This document shows, one piece after another, positions 1 through 11,317 of a DNA stretch of 64,000 nucleotides. The position numbers were made by a program, and so were the translations under genes. Numbering within the stretch: position 1 is the stretch's first letter; the number at the start of each line of letters is the position of its first letter. Below the pieces are notes generated by a model. The model worked only from the letters and a program-made list of their open reading frames with translations. It was not told where the DNA came from and searched no databases. Source of the DNA: Cichorium intybus (taxonomy: Eukaryota > Streptophyta > Magnoliopsida > Asterales > Asteraceae); NCBI GenBank assembly GCA_023525715.1, contig CM042011.1, positions 61,446,354 to 61,510,353 on the forward strand, given 5' to 3'.

Positions 1-1448
1 GTAAATTCCCAAATTTTGTAGTCCTTCAATGAATGGAAACTAGTTTTCAGTGAAGCTCTAATTGACATCTTCTTTAGCTTTCTCTTCTCAAAAGTTTTTG
101 TTGAGTTGTTGATTACAAATAATTTATATTTAGAATTTTTTTTAAATATAATAGCCCTTTAGATGAATATGACGTGTGGATATTATCGAGAAAATGGCCT
201 GGGGTGGGGTGGATATCGTTTGAAAAGATGAAACTGGTGACTGAGAATGGATTAGTGGGTCGAAGAGGGTTGGGATATGGTAATATTAATTGGGATACGA
301 GGTCTAACCAATTCAAGAATGATTTTTTTATACATTATTTAAATGTAATTGTTTTAATGAAAAAAAATAAAATAAATGACTTTTTAGGTAATAGGCTAAA
401 AAGGTAATGGTTTTGTGGTATTTACCTAATCATACATATACACATGTATGTATGTATGTATGTATGTATGTATGTATGTATATATATGTGTGTGTATGTG
501 TATGTGTGTATATTCAAACAATATGAAGAATTTATAATAGATTAAATGACTCATAAATAGAAGTGATTGATGCTACTAAAATCCACTTTCAAGCTTCATG
601 AATCCAAAATATGAGAGACTTGAGGTTAAACCCAAAGATATGCTAGCATTCAAAAATTAAAAGAGTGTTAATGTCATGACTTTTGTGTTATTATTGATTA
701 TGAGATACAAATATTAGCGACTATTGAGACACAACATGACTGTGTGTATGCGTAATATGTATATATAACGTAGTATATTACATGACTGTGTAAAGTAACT
801 ATGTTATTTGGTCCTAGTAAGGTTTGTTACATAGGATATGAGTTATATAATAATGTGTTGCTGGTTTATTGAAGTTTGATACTATTAATAAAGTTTGATA
901 CTATTAATAAACTAAATTGATTTTTTGGATTGCATAAACTAGCTTATGTTATTTTGGTTTTATTGCATAGTAAACGCTTTTTATTAAGTTGTTTTATTTG
1001 AAATTATTAAAGTATATGATTTGATACCAATAATAAGCATTTTCAGTGTTTGGATTGCAGAAATAATTAAAAAAAACATTTTAGCTTATTACATTTTGAT
1101 ATCTCACAAGATATTATATTGCAATTTGATACCATATAAAATAGGGTTAATGTCTTATACTGAAAATAAATTGTATCACATGCAGTTATTTATATTTTTT
1201 CGTACATATTTAGTTATTTATGTTTTGTTGTACACATATAATTATTAATTTTGTTTCGTTTGTACATATTTGACTATTAAACTTTTATTTTTTTTACATA
1301 TATGACCATTAAATCTAATAATCATATGAATACAAAAAAACATAAATGACTATATTTGTACATAAAAAAAGTTTAAATCTTATGAATGCAAAAAAAAAAA
1401 AAAAAAAAAAAAAACTACATGTATACTCTTATAATACGTTAACCCTAT
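1..1448. other. AT-rich intergenic stretch, no gene seen
   Basis: I find no protein family, RNA gene or clear transposon terminus here. It holds short chance frames, a (TATG)n microsatellite near 443-512 and a poly(A) tract near 1389-1414. It ends at the target-site duplication of the SINE that follows. Confidence 0.5.
443..512. repeat. (TATG)n / (TG)n microsatellite
   Basis: About nine TATG units are followed by TA and TG/TATG steps. It is a simple-sequence repeat in non-coding DNA. Confidence 0.9.
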
Positions 1449-1464
1449 AAACTAATAAATAAAT

Positions 1465-1630
1465 GCCAATGATTCCCAGCTCAGCTGGGAGGAGGTCAGG
1501 GGGTTTTCCCATTTGGGTTTCCTCCCGAGGCGGAGGTGGTGGGTTCGAGTCCCTGGAGCGTCAAATAACGAGGGACGGTTGAAAACCCGTCACAGGTGAT
1601 CGATACCCCGCGCCGGTCTAAAAAAAAAAA
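1465..1630 (+). mobile_element. tRNA-derived SINE with 16-bp target-site duplications
   Basis: The head contains an A-box-like CCAGCTCAGCTGGG (1475-1488) and a near-consensus RNA polymerase III B box, GGTTCGAGTCC (1542-1552). The body ends in an A-run (1621-1630). Identical 16-bp repeats AAACTAATAAATAAAT flank it at 1449-1464 and 1631-1646, although the A-rich sequence makes the exact right edge ambiguous. An internal pol III promoter, an A-tail and direct target repeats define a SINE mobilised by a LINE reverse transcriptase. L1-type LINE relics occur elsewhere in the window. I cannot assign a named family. Confidence 0.85.
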
Positions 1631-1842
1631 AAACTAATAAATAAATAAAAAATTAACTGCGATAATCCATTAACTAATAAACACATTACAAAAATAAAAA
1701 ATCCAAAACTCCCCCATACACATCAATAATAATAGAAACTGCATTTTTCCATGATTACACATCAGTAATAATAGAAACTGAATATTTACTAAAGCATTCA
1801 GATCCTCTTTGTCAAAATCGGAGGGTTTAGTTTACCATAAAG

Positions 1843-2400
1843 TTGGTAGTGCAGAACTGTTTGGGTTTCGTTAAATCCAAAGATGGGAACCAAGAAAAGC
1901 GCCCAATGTTTCTGTTTGTAAGTATTCAAATTCTCTCTTGGGATTCTCCATCTCTTATATCATTTATATCACTTCACTTCTCATTTCCTCCACCCCAATA
2001 TCTCCTTCTCTTTCGATCAACTCTGAAAATCGACACCCTACCTGTGTTTCTCACCATGGTATGTTCATCTCTTTCTCCTGTTCTTATCGACTATAACAAT
2101 TGCAGAATTTTGATGTTTTTGAATCGAGTTTGATTTTTTTAGAGGGTTTAATGAATGCATGCAGTGTTTGAGACCATTACTGTTTGGATCACTAGCAAGA
2201 CAAGTGGAGGCAATGGCGATTCATCCAGCGGCGACTGTAACCACCATACTCCATTACAGCCGTCTCCTACCTCGGGATCTCACCTTTGATTTAGAGAGAC
2301 ACCGGTTGATCCGTCATGAGTTGGTCGATCACCATAACTTCTTGTTCAATTTCATTGTTAACATGTTGACATGCTTCTGGTAGCTACCGTCGACTCACCG
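1843..2400 (+). other. exon-like patch, unrecognised (possible gene or captured fragment)
   Basis: This stretch is less AT-rich than its surroundings. It contains a pyrimidine-rich leader (about 1960-2040) and an ATG followed immediately by a good splice donor (CACCATG then GTATGT near 2053-2064). An acceptor-like AACAATTGCAG follows at about 2096-2106. An open frame at 2159-2383 encodes a 74-residue peptide that I do not recognise. ATG-intron arrangements occur in real plant housekeeping genes, so this could be the 5' end of a gene whose remainder is lost, or a captured fragment. No downstream exon was identified. Low confidence that it is coding. Confidence 0.25.
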
Positions 2401-4293
2401 GCTCCGATTATTGTACAAGTCTATTAGATAAAACTCATAGTAAATTTTAGAATTAAAGAATAAGTTTGCAAGTAACAATGACTTAAATTGTATTGTAAAC
2501 ACGTACATTTATTATTATTTAGTTCAAAACTACAGATAGTATGAGTTCGATAACAAATATTTTATATTTGCTCAAAAGATTAAAAAATGATGTCAATTGG
2601 TTCAAGCATTTCAAGAGCTTGTAAACCATCAAGAGTCATTAGAGCTCACCCCCCACAATATGGAATCCATCAAGTTAATAAAAATAAACGATCTTCCAAG
2701 GATATAAACAAAGAAAAAGTCGGTATCAATCATGATTTGTCTACAAAGATCATATAAGAATTGGGTTATGGATTTTCAAGAGCTCAAAGCTCCACCTCCT
2801 CATATAAGTAGTGGCATATCTAGGGGAGACACCGGAAAAAATTCAACAGAGCAAACTCAAAACAGTAAACATGTCTTATATCGTTTTTGGCAAAAACAAG
2901 CTAGAAGTTGGAAAGTGGAAATAGGAAGCTGCAACTTTTATTTACGTAGAATTGTTCGAGACAAAAGTAATTGTGTTAACATTAGAGATGTATAATTATT
3001 TAAAAATTAAATGTTAAAAGTTCTGCAAAACTAACTGAATTAGCTTTTGGATTAAAAAAATATTCTTTAAAATAAATTAGTTAAAAGTTAACTTCGAAGT
3101 TTTTCTTAAAAGCTAATATTAAATTCTTAAAAGCTTTCAAAAGTTCGCTATAAAACATGCCAATAGACAGAATGTGACGAATAGTTAGGTATTGGTTTTT
3201 CAATTTGTTATGGTGAAAATATGCTTAAAAGATTGTTGCACTTTGTTTACCTAATATACAAATTTAATATTAAGCTTAAAAACTATAATGGGATCTTGAC
3301 GAGTTTAAGCCAATTGTCTCAAGTAAAAACAACACAAATCTTCTTTGTTTTCGGAGAATTAATATTCTAAAAAACCAACCAATGATCTAATATATTCATT
3401 TTAGTCCATCAAAAAAAAATTGTTAAATTCCATTAACTTTATCTCTTGTTTCATCTATGAACAATTTATTACAAAACTGACCCGATCACTTGCTTATTTG
3501 ACGTATTTTCGCTTGGTGGACATCCACTCACCGTATATGAGTACATGGACAATGTTAGAATAAGGTGCCATGTATGCAATGATATCTGGTAAAATCTTGA
3601 TCCTGGAAAGGATCAATCAAGTATCAATGGTCCATATGTATGCGACAAAGGAAAGCAATTAATTATGAAATATGCATATAATGGGAAATTACGAACCCTA
3701 ATGGAAGATTTGGGGTGCCCTAATTGGCTAATTTCCACGTAAATGTATAATCTTTCGTAAGTCTTTTGCAAATGACAAAAGTCATCCTGGAAAATTTTCA
3801 TTCAAATATCATCCATAGTTATGTAGTCTTCTAGCAATCTAAACAGTATATTCACTATACCAAAAAGTAGCGTCCATAAATTCTATAATGATGTCTACAT
3901 GTTCCTCGATATTATAGTACCCAAGAGTTTTTATTCCTTCAAGTATTGCAATATTAGTACCCACACTACGATTGTTATGTATATCACACATGTACATAAA
4001 ATATGTTTGAAAGCCTAGTGAGTTTCAATCCCAACAATTATAACAACATTAAAATGAATTAGTTATGCATAAATTACTATACATGCTTGAACATAAATAA
4101 TATGGAATGATATAAACATGTTCAATAAACATCCATAACATTTAGTTTCTTAGTTGATTTATGGATGCGAGATGAATATGGTAAATATTTTGAATTGGGA
4201 CAATATTGTTGGAATTAAGTATTATTGCTGAATCAAAGGATTAATATTACCGATTTGAGATTATTTTGTTTTCACTTTGCAGTATCATGCTGA
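2401..4293. other. AT-rich stretch, nothing recognised
   Basis: No protein domain, tRNA or paired terminal repeat was seen. The short open frames here lack any recognisable motif. It ends at the candidate target duplication (4294-4304) of the LINE that follows. Confidence 0.4.
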
Positions 4294-4842
4294 AAAATAG
4301 TTTTGGGTTTATATTCAAAACCAATGAATCATATTACAATGATAAAAAATATTCTAACATTCTTTCATACGACCGAGAAGTTTTGTTTCAAATAATCATC
4401 AATATGGGATTAGAGATGTTGAAAAGGAACTCCAAGACTATGTTAGAGCACTTGGTTGTGGGGTGGATTCATTCCCAATCAAGTATTTGGGAGTACGAGT
4501 GGGAGCAAATATGAGTTTGAAAAAGAGTTGGGAACCGATCATTGAGAGATTCCAAAGGAAGCTATCAGGATGGAAAGCACGAAATTTATCTTTCGGTGGG
4601 TGTCTCATGTTGCTGGTTAAGTCAGTTTTGGGAAGCCTCCCCTAGTATTATTTCTCATTATTTAAGGCGTTGTCGTGGGTTATCACAATTCTTTAAAAAA
4701 TTAGAAGAAAATTCTTTTGGGAGAACGATGACAAGTCAAAAATACATTGGGTAGCGTGGAAAAAAATTCTGGCAGCAAAGACCAATGGATGCTTGGGGAT
4801 AATGTCCCTTAGATCCATTAACATTGCCTTGTAGGTGAAGTA

Positions 4843-5593
4843 TGTTGGTGATTTTAGTGTCACCAGGTCATTTTATGTCATTGGGACTCATATGTGAGCT
4901 AAGGGCTATTTAGTTTGTACTCTAATATATGTTCGAGTATGTGCGGAGTGCACGCATGTATAAGATCGAATAAATAGCCGGTTCGACGACAAGTTGGGGG
5001 TCCGGGGGCAGCGCCCCTTGGTTCGGGGTTTCCAAAGGGGCAGCGCCCCTTTGGCGGGGTCTAGGGGCAGCGCCCCTAGCGGGGGTTCCAGGGTCGAGGG
5101 GTAGCATTCCTCGCGAGGTTTGGGGCAGCGCCCGCGCCCCAAAAGGTCTTCGAAATTTCCAAGAGGGTATATAGTGGAAAATCGTATTTTTTGAGGGTGA
5201 TTATGGTAAAACTGACTAAATTCGTCAGTTTTGGAAACCATTAAATCCCTCATAAATTCATGACTTGTTACCAAAGGAACCGATGACAGCAACCCTAAAG
5301 CCCATGACGGCTAACCCTAGACGAAACCCTTTTCCACTCGTTTATTATAAATACGGGTCTCCTCATTGAGGAGATGGACACCTTTCAAGCTCTCGTTTTC
5401 ATCAAAACTCTCTCAGATCTCCATAGCAATTTGGCTCACGTTTTCTGTGCCTAGATTCGTGAGTGTCCTCTTGGATTATCCTAGGCTGAATTTCTTGTAA
5501 CCCGGGTATAGGATAGAAATATCAGTTCGGAAAGTGTTCTCATGATCCAAGGGGTATCCAGATCTCCACTCAAACCCTACCCATTATCTAACA
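4843..5593 (+). mobile_element. solo LTR (751 bp) inserted in LINE-1
   Basis: It begins TGTTGGTGATTTTAGTGTCA and ends CTAACA, so it has the TG...CA form. It is flanked by AAGTA (4838-4842) and AAGTG (5594-5598), a 5-bp target duplication with one change. Excision rejoins the LINE codons reading KWIWR. A TATA box (TATAAATA, 5346-5353) supports + orientation. A short inverted repeat GTGCGGAGTGCAC lies at 4941-4953. A GC-rich block (5000-5140) holds about five tandem hairpins of the type GGGGCAGCGCCCC. No internal retrotransposon sequence remains. It shares start, motif and hairpin layout with 22437-23076 (-) and 31409-31869 (+). Confidence 0.85.
5000..5140. repeat. GC-rich tandem hairpin array inside the solo LTR
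   Basis: Near-perfect GGGGC-AGC-GCCCC palindromes sit at 5005-5017, 5037-5049 and 5064-5076. A variant CGAGGGGTAGCATTCCTCG lies at 5095-5113 and a decayed one at 5122-5134. Spacing is about 27-32 bp. The block is extremely GC- and CpG-rich within AT-rich DNA. Confidence 0.85.
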
Positions 5594-6333
5594 AAGTGGA
5601 TATGGCGCTTAAAAAATAATAGTGATGATTTGTGGAGCAAGGTGATCCGGGGACTATTCAAACATGACAAAAGAGAATGGAACTATTGCCCTAAAGCATT
5701 GAAATCGAGCTTGTGGAACGACATCATCTCTACAGAAAAGGACATTGAAGAACTAGACTTTGATTTCACATCAATTCTAAAAAGCAAGATTGGAAACGGC
5801 TTAAATACTCTTTTCTGGCAGAAAAATTGGTTTGGATCTGGGTCATTTCGGGACCTAAATCCAAAAATCTATATGTTAGATAAGAAAAAATCATGTCTCG
5901 TGGGAGAAAGAATCACAAGTCATGGTATCTGGTGGAATTGGAAAAAGAAACCGACCAATAGCATGGAACTCCAAGAACTGCAGGCAATTGAATCCGATCT
6001 CTCCACTAAACTTAAAAATGAACAGTGACAAGTGGGAGTGCCCTCTTACAAGTACCAAGCAGTATCGGGTAGACGCTCTAAGAAGGCTTCTTGATTCGAA
6101 GCTCACATCGTCATCGGGAAGTCATTTTACATGGTGTAAGCTGGTCCCTTAAAAGTACATGTGTTCGTCTAGAGGGTGGCTTTGAAAAGAATTACAATCG
6201 CCGTTGCACTGTCAAGTCGAGGAATTAGAATTTCAAATACTATGTGCCTTTCTACGGTACCGAACCCAAAACAGTCGACCATTGCTTGGTATCATGCCCT
6301 CGGTCAAGAGAAATCATGGGTTGGATTCTTAAG

Positions 6334-6893
6334 CTATGCAGTCAATCGCGCGAGATCTCGCCGAGATAGCGTTTCGCGGGGTTAGGCCGAGATAGAAATC
6401 AAAATCTCGGTCAGTAATCTCGCCAGCGAGAATCTCGCCGATAATGTCTGAGATTTGCCGAGATTTAGGATCCCGAGATAGCGATATTGTCCGAGATTTG
6501 CCCGAGATAGCGGTAATGTCCGAGATTTGCCGAGCCCGAGATAGCGATATTGCGCGGGATCGTTATAGAGATGATGATGATGAGATTGGAGATGTAGTGG
6601 AAGAGCTTCATGAAGAAGTGAATGCATTAAACGACGTTGACTCGGATGCCGAACACGTGGATTGCGATTAGATTTATGTTTGATACGTTGACACTTTTCA
6701 TATTAGAATACTATCTATGTTTTATGTGACATTTTTATGCAACTTTTTGTGATATTAATTCTACGTAGTATTAATAGTCTAAAAGTAACAAAAAAAAATC
6801 TCCGCTATACCACCGCTATACTACCGCGATAAACGCTGAATCGAATCTCGCTAGGTGACCGCTATAAGGTTTATGGCCGAGATAACTGCATAG
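6334..6893. mobile_element. small non-autonomous hAT element (560 bp) in LINE-1
   Basis: Terminal inverted repeats CTATGCAGT / ACTGCATAG are flanked by a perfect 8-bp duplication TTCTTAAG (6326-6333 and 6894-6901), the hAT signature. The left 200 bp is packed with CGAGAT / CCGAGAT motifs and the right end with CCGCTATA motifs, resembling subterminal transposase-binding repeats. An open frame at 6444-6671 ends in an acidic tail that could be a remnant of a transposase C-terminus. I cannot show this, and much of the frame is simply translated repeats. Confidence 0.85.
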
Positions 6894-7289
6894 TTCTTAA
6901 GTGGTGTAATCTCACAAGCATAACATTCAATTCGGTGGAGGAAGCTATCAATTTTGCTAAACAATGGGACCTGTCGAAAAAAGAGAAAGATCCTAATGGT
7001 TATTAATTTCGGAAGTCTATGGTGTATATGGAAGGCTAGACGAAATTACTTTTAGAAATATTAAAAGAACACCATCGGTTATTGTGGATGAGATCATAAC
7101 TTTGGTCTTTACATGGATAAAGGCAAGGGGAAATTTACAGTAGATAATAACTATTGGGGTATTTTAATCCTTTTATGGGTTTGTAATTTTAAAACAGATG
7201 TATTGCTTTGTGTTGTGTAGCATCTTGCTATCACAGCTCCATCGATAAACTTTTTTCATTTCCAAAAAAAAAAAAGACAAAATAGTTTT

Positions 7290-7947
7290 TTAAATAACAA
7301 TGAGGGCTGGAAACAAGGACAAACTAATCTCTACAACAACTTTAAGACCTTAAGGCAGCTAAACTCAAATATGATTCAATAGCTCAGCTAGCATTTATAT
7401 ATGATACATACTCAAGCTCAACTCAAGGATAAATTGCACTTGATTTGTGAGCTTTAAAGTCTCTATAGTAAATATTATTTGCCAAAATATGATATTATAT
7501 TCTAATACACTACATTTTAGTTGTCATTAATAAAAAATAACTTCAAGTTATATGGTTGAAATCTATTAAAAAATTAGATGAAGTTAAGATGGTTTACATC
7601 TAGCAAATAACCTGAAAAAGTAGTCACCATCTTCTATAGGGTGAGGAGGGTAGCCATTGTCAGATTCTTCAATTATATGAGATTGGATTTGGGATGATAG
7701 ATGATCAAAGGGAGACAAATCCTAAATTAATTTTAACACCAAGTTGGGAGCGGTTCATATACGAACCATAACAAGAATATTAGAATATTGAGAACAGTTC
7801 ATTCACACATTCACAGTTTGATAATATCGTATTTTTTATTTTTAAAAATTATTTATTACGAAAAAAATATATCAAATATATAAAACTGATATTTTTTATT
7901 ATTTACGATTTAATATGGATATTGATGTATTTTTAAGAAAATCATAG
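7290..7947. other. AT-rich spacer between LINE-1 and LINE-2
   Basis: No coding motif or paired termini were recognised. It separates the A-tail of the + strand LINE from the T-run that marks the 3' end of the - strand LINE. Confidence 0.4.
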
Positions 7948-7979
7948 TTTTTTTAACAGTTGAATATTATTAAAACTAA

Positions 7980-10310
7980 CTTGCAAGACGCTAGCAAAAT
8001 AGAAACAATTACATCAAAGCAGCCAAAAGGGGATTTTGCAACCAAGCAACCCAATTGACAGAACTTCTTTTGTTTCTATGCAAGAACAACTGAAAGAAAA
8101 AAACAGTCTTTTCAAACATGGCACCCTTTCCAAACTTGGTGGGATCAAACACACGTATTAGGACACAGCCACAAGACCCAAATTGTAGTCATGATCATAA
8201 CCTCAAGAGTTGTTTTCTTCATCACTAAAAGATGTCAAGCATCCACTCACTCGAGCAAATCTCTGAGACTGTTACCATCTGGAATATCCAAAATCCACCC
8301 AACATCCAGTTTTTCCTATAACATGTAGATAATTCTACAAGTAAGGAAAATATGGCTTACTTCTTCACTCATGTGTTGACAAAACGAACACAAAGAGGAA
8401 TCCAAATCAACTTCGTAGTCCAAAATTACATCTAGTGGGCACTTGAGTCTATAACACTATCCAAACCAAAACATTCACCTTTTATGGAAAATATTTATTC
8501 CATCAAGTTTTACCACGCCATTCAAAAGCAAAAGGTCATCAATGTGAGATCTTGTAGACCAACTGAAAACATTTTCGAGATGTCTAAATTCTACATCCAC
8601 TTATCTTATGATCGCAAAAAGGCACATATCTCAACTTGTTGAAGTAAATTATCAAATTGGATACCCTCGACTCCTCCCCTAACATCCCTCTGCTAATGTC
8701 ACACCCAATCATTCCTATTCCATTAATCTTGAACTGACATTTTTTTTAGTATTCTCAAGAAGAAACAATCTGGGGAATATAACTATGAATAGGACTTGAT
8801 CACATCACTTATCTTTCCAAAACCTCGTATGCAATCTACCTCCAACTCAAATACTCATATTGTTTAGACCAATCGCACCTTGCTCATGAAGTTGAAATAT
8901 AGATCCAACTACAATTTTTGACCAAACTTCACCTTGTTTAGAAGTATCTCCAATCGAACTGAGGCTCCTATCAATACCATACATGAATTTAATCACTTGC
9001 ACCCACACGGCCTTATAATCGAATTGAGACCCCCATCAACACTGTACACAGCTTTAATCACTTGCACCCACAAGGAATTATAATTTATCAGGGATCTCCA
9101 ATGCCATTTTTGAAGCAAGGACACATTAAAGGCATCAAAACTTCTGATTCCTAGCCTTTTTTTGCAAGCTAAAACTAAATCAAAATTAACCTAATTTATT
9201 TTCTTCTCCTTATCTATTGCACCCCTATAAAAAATAATACTTCAATCTTTCCAAGAATTGACACACCACAATCGACGTCTTAAATAACGACATATAATAA
9301 ATGCCAAGACTACTGAGAACTGCATTTATCAAAGTTATATGACCACCAATAGATACCAAATTTGCTTTCCAAATATAAGGTTTTATTTTCTTGAAACGAT
9401 CGACCATAACATTCCGACTATCAAATTGAGACAAGTTAGGCCCACAAACTACCCAAGATACTTGAAAGGTACCACCTTAGCTTGCAACTAGCATAATCGT
9501 ACATCCCCCATACCTGGTTCGATTTGACACCTATCCCAAAGATATTTGACTTTCGCAAAATTAATTTGCATCTCGATACCAAGTAAAGGCAACAAATAAC
9601 TCTAATCTGACTTTCAACATTCTCTGCATCCCAATCACCCAAAATAATACATCATCAACATAAAATGATGTGAAATGGCCAACTGCCCATTTTCCACCAC
9701 AATACCTATGAACGTTCCCAAAGAACTTGCATCCTACATGGCCACATAAAAACCTTCCTGACTAAAATTAACAGAAAATGAGACAACAAGTCATCCTATC
9801 TAAGGCCTCGATACAAACAGAACTCTGTAGTAAAGCTATAATTTACCAAAATCGAACCTTAGGACGAAGGCAGGCATGCCGTCTCCTATCTAATCCACTT
9901 TGATCCAAATCTAAGAAAACCTATAATCTTTTCTAGATACTCCCAACTAACTGAGTCGTACGCTTTCTCAAATCAACTTTGAAAATACATAACTTCTTTT
10001 TCTTTCTTTTGTACTAATCTATAATTGTTTGACCATAAGCGGGTCATCCAAAACATGTCCACCTTTTAGTAAAAGCAAACTGCTCCACAATAACAAAGTT
10101 ATCCATTGCACAAGCCAACCTATTAGCCATACTTTTCACAATAGTTTTATATTACACACCAATTAGGATAATATGCCGGTAATACGTAACGAAAACATGA
10201 TTATAAGACTTTAAAATGAGAGTAATAAAAGAGGAGTTACACCCACTTGGAATTCTGGCCGGATCTTGAAACTCTTTCTTAAACACAAACACGTTATTTT
10301 GAACCATATC
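7980..10310 (-). pseudogene. LINE-2 reverse transcriptase (palm to zf-RVT), decayed
   Basis: The - strand reads GCNSSFI (near 10240), then VEQFAF and FEKAYDSVSWEYL, then a degenerate DD box (YVDDVLF-like, near 9650). The segments WDAENVE and KSNIFGIG (9642-9436), KANLVSIGGHITLI (9434-9225) and LACKKRLGIRSFDAFN follow, and the last is CSFCQHMSEEVSHIFL, which fits the zf-RVT CxxC...H pattern. Numerous stops and frameshifts separate these blocks. This region would copy LINE RNA at a nicked target; here it is a relic. Confidence 0.75.
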
Positions 10311-10412
10311 ACAATCTATATCTTTATCTTTATCTTTATCTATATCTATATATATATATCTATATCTATATCTATATCTATATATCTATATATCTATATC
10401 TATCTATCTATA
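10311..10412. repeat. (TATATC)n / (TTTATC)n microsatellite
   Basis: TCTTTA, TATC and TATATC units alternate. They lie exactly at the left junction of the Helitron-like block with LINE-2 and so blur that insertion boundary. Confidence 0.85.
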
Positions 10413-11262
10413 TAAATCTTATAAAGGAGGCCATCCAAATGATATAGTTCAAGATATGTCTCATTCTTGCACCATATTCATTTGAAACCTCCACAACTTT
10501 TCAACTTTCAAGCAATTAATCACTACCACTCAAAAGTTTTCTAACTTATGACTTTTTATTATTAGATTTAATAGGTTTTAACTAATTGTTTCTTCATATT
10601 TATAAAACTAATGACTTTTTATCTTCCTCTCATTAATATGTAGTGAGTATATTAGTACTATATAAACATGATTTTCTCACAAAAATCATCATATTTTGAA
10701 GAGTTTGTGATGCAAATATGAAGAGGAAGAAATGGGTTTTGAAGCATCAATGGTTATAATGTTAAATTTCTTAGGATAATATAGTTTGTGATGAGAGGTA
10801 AATCTACAATACCGATAATCTTCTTTTTTAGTAAAAGGATAAAAAACGAGGGTTTGATAAATTTTCTCAAAAAAGAAAACATATCAAATGTATGTTGTTG
10901 CTTATATGTTCTTTTTGTATGATTTATGAATGTTCAATATGTTGTTTTTGAATATAAATATTGTCATAGGTGTTTTAAGATTTTTATGTTATTAAAAGTT
11001 GTTGTATTAATTTTCTTTCGTATTATTTGTTCTTTGTTATGTATAAAGATCAATATTTTTGATATGTTTGTTATTCAATATATACATATACACACATCAA
11101 TTTAATGTGATAGATGATCAATGAGTCGTTCAAAAAAAGATGATCAATGATTTAAAATTATGATTAACAAATATTTGTTATTGTTTATTTATTAATATAT
11201 TAATTTAATAATCACAAAAACATTCATATTATTAGTTTGTACTCATAAATGTTATGATAAAG

Positions 11263-11317
<55 letters not shown>

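Larger units (their letters stand above)
4395..7140 (+). pseudogene. LINE reverse transcriptase C-terminal half / zf-RVT region, broken
   Basis: Segment 1 (about 4395-4842) encodes the palm/thumb end of the reverse transcriptase. Segment 2 (5599-6333) encodes the connection and zinc-knuckle-like C-terminal region; its longest open frame is 5630-6028. Segment 3 (6902-7140) encodes the last conserved block. The catalytic YADD box lies upstream of the truncation and is absent. Frame changes (for example near 4630-4760) and two transposon insertions interrupt it. The normal role is target-primed reverse transcription of the LINE RNA; no activity is expected here. Confidence 0.75.
4305..7275 (+). 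mobile_element. 5'-truncated L1-type LINE retrotransposon (LINE-1 of this window)
   Basis: Translated pieces on the + strand follow the 3' half of a plant L1-type LINE in order. First comes the end of the reverse transcriptase (SFPIKYLGVRVGANM, WKARNLSFGG, KSVLGSLP), then KIHWVAW and SLRSIN. Next comes a zf-RVT-like region (LFWQKNW; a KLVP segment), and last a 3' tail with a 12-A run (7264-7275). The element is split by a solo LTR (4843-5593) and a hAT element (6334-6893). Removing both restores the protein homology. An 11-bp AAAATAGTTTT occurs at 4294-4304 and 7279-7289 and may be the target-site duplication, but three extra bases separate it from the A-tail. Frame breaks and stops make the element dead. 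Confidence 0.8.

Noticed and set aside
174..407. Small open frames near the left edge (174-407 +, 316-113 -)
   Set aside because: No motif, overlapping on both strands, in low-complexity sequence.
4922..5292. Open frames with repeated GALPLDP/RGAAP-like peptides
   Set aside because: They are translations of the GC-rich hairpin array of the solo LTR, not a protein gene.
9436..9642. Possible independent small gene on the - strand
   Set aside because: It is a frame fragment of LINE-2 reverse transcriptase (KSNIFGIG block).
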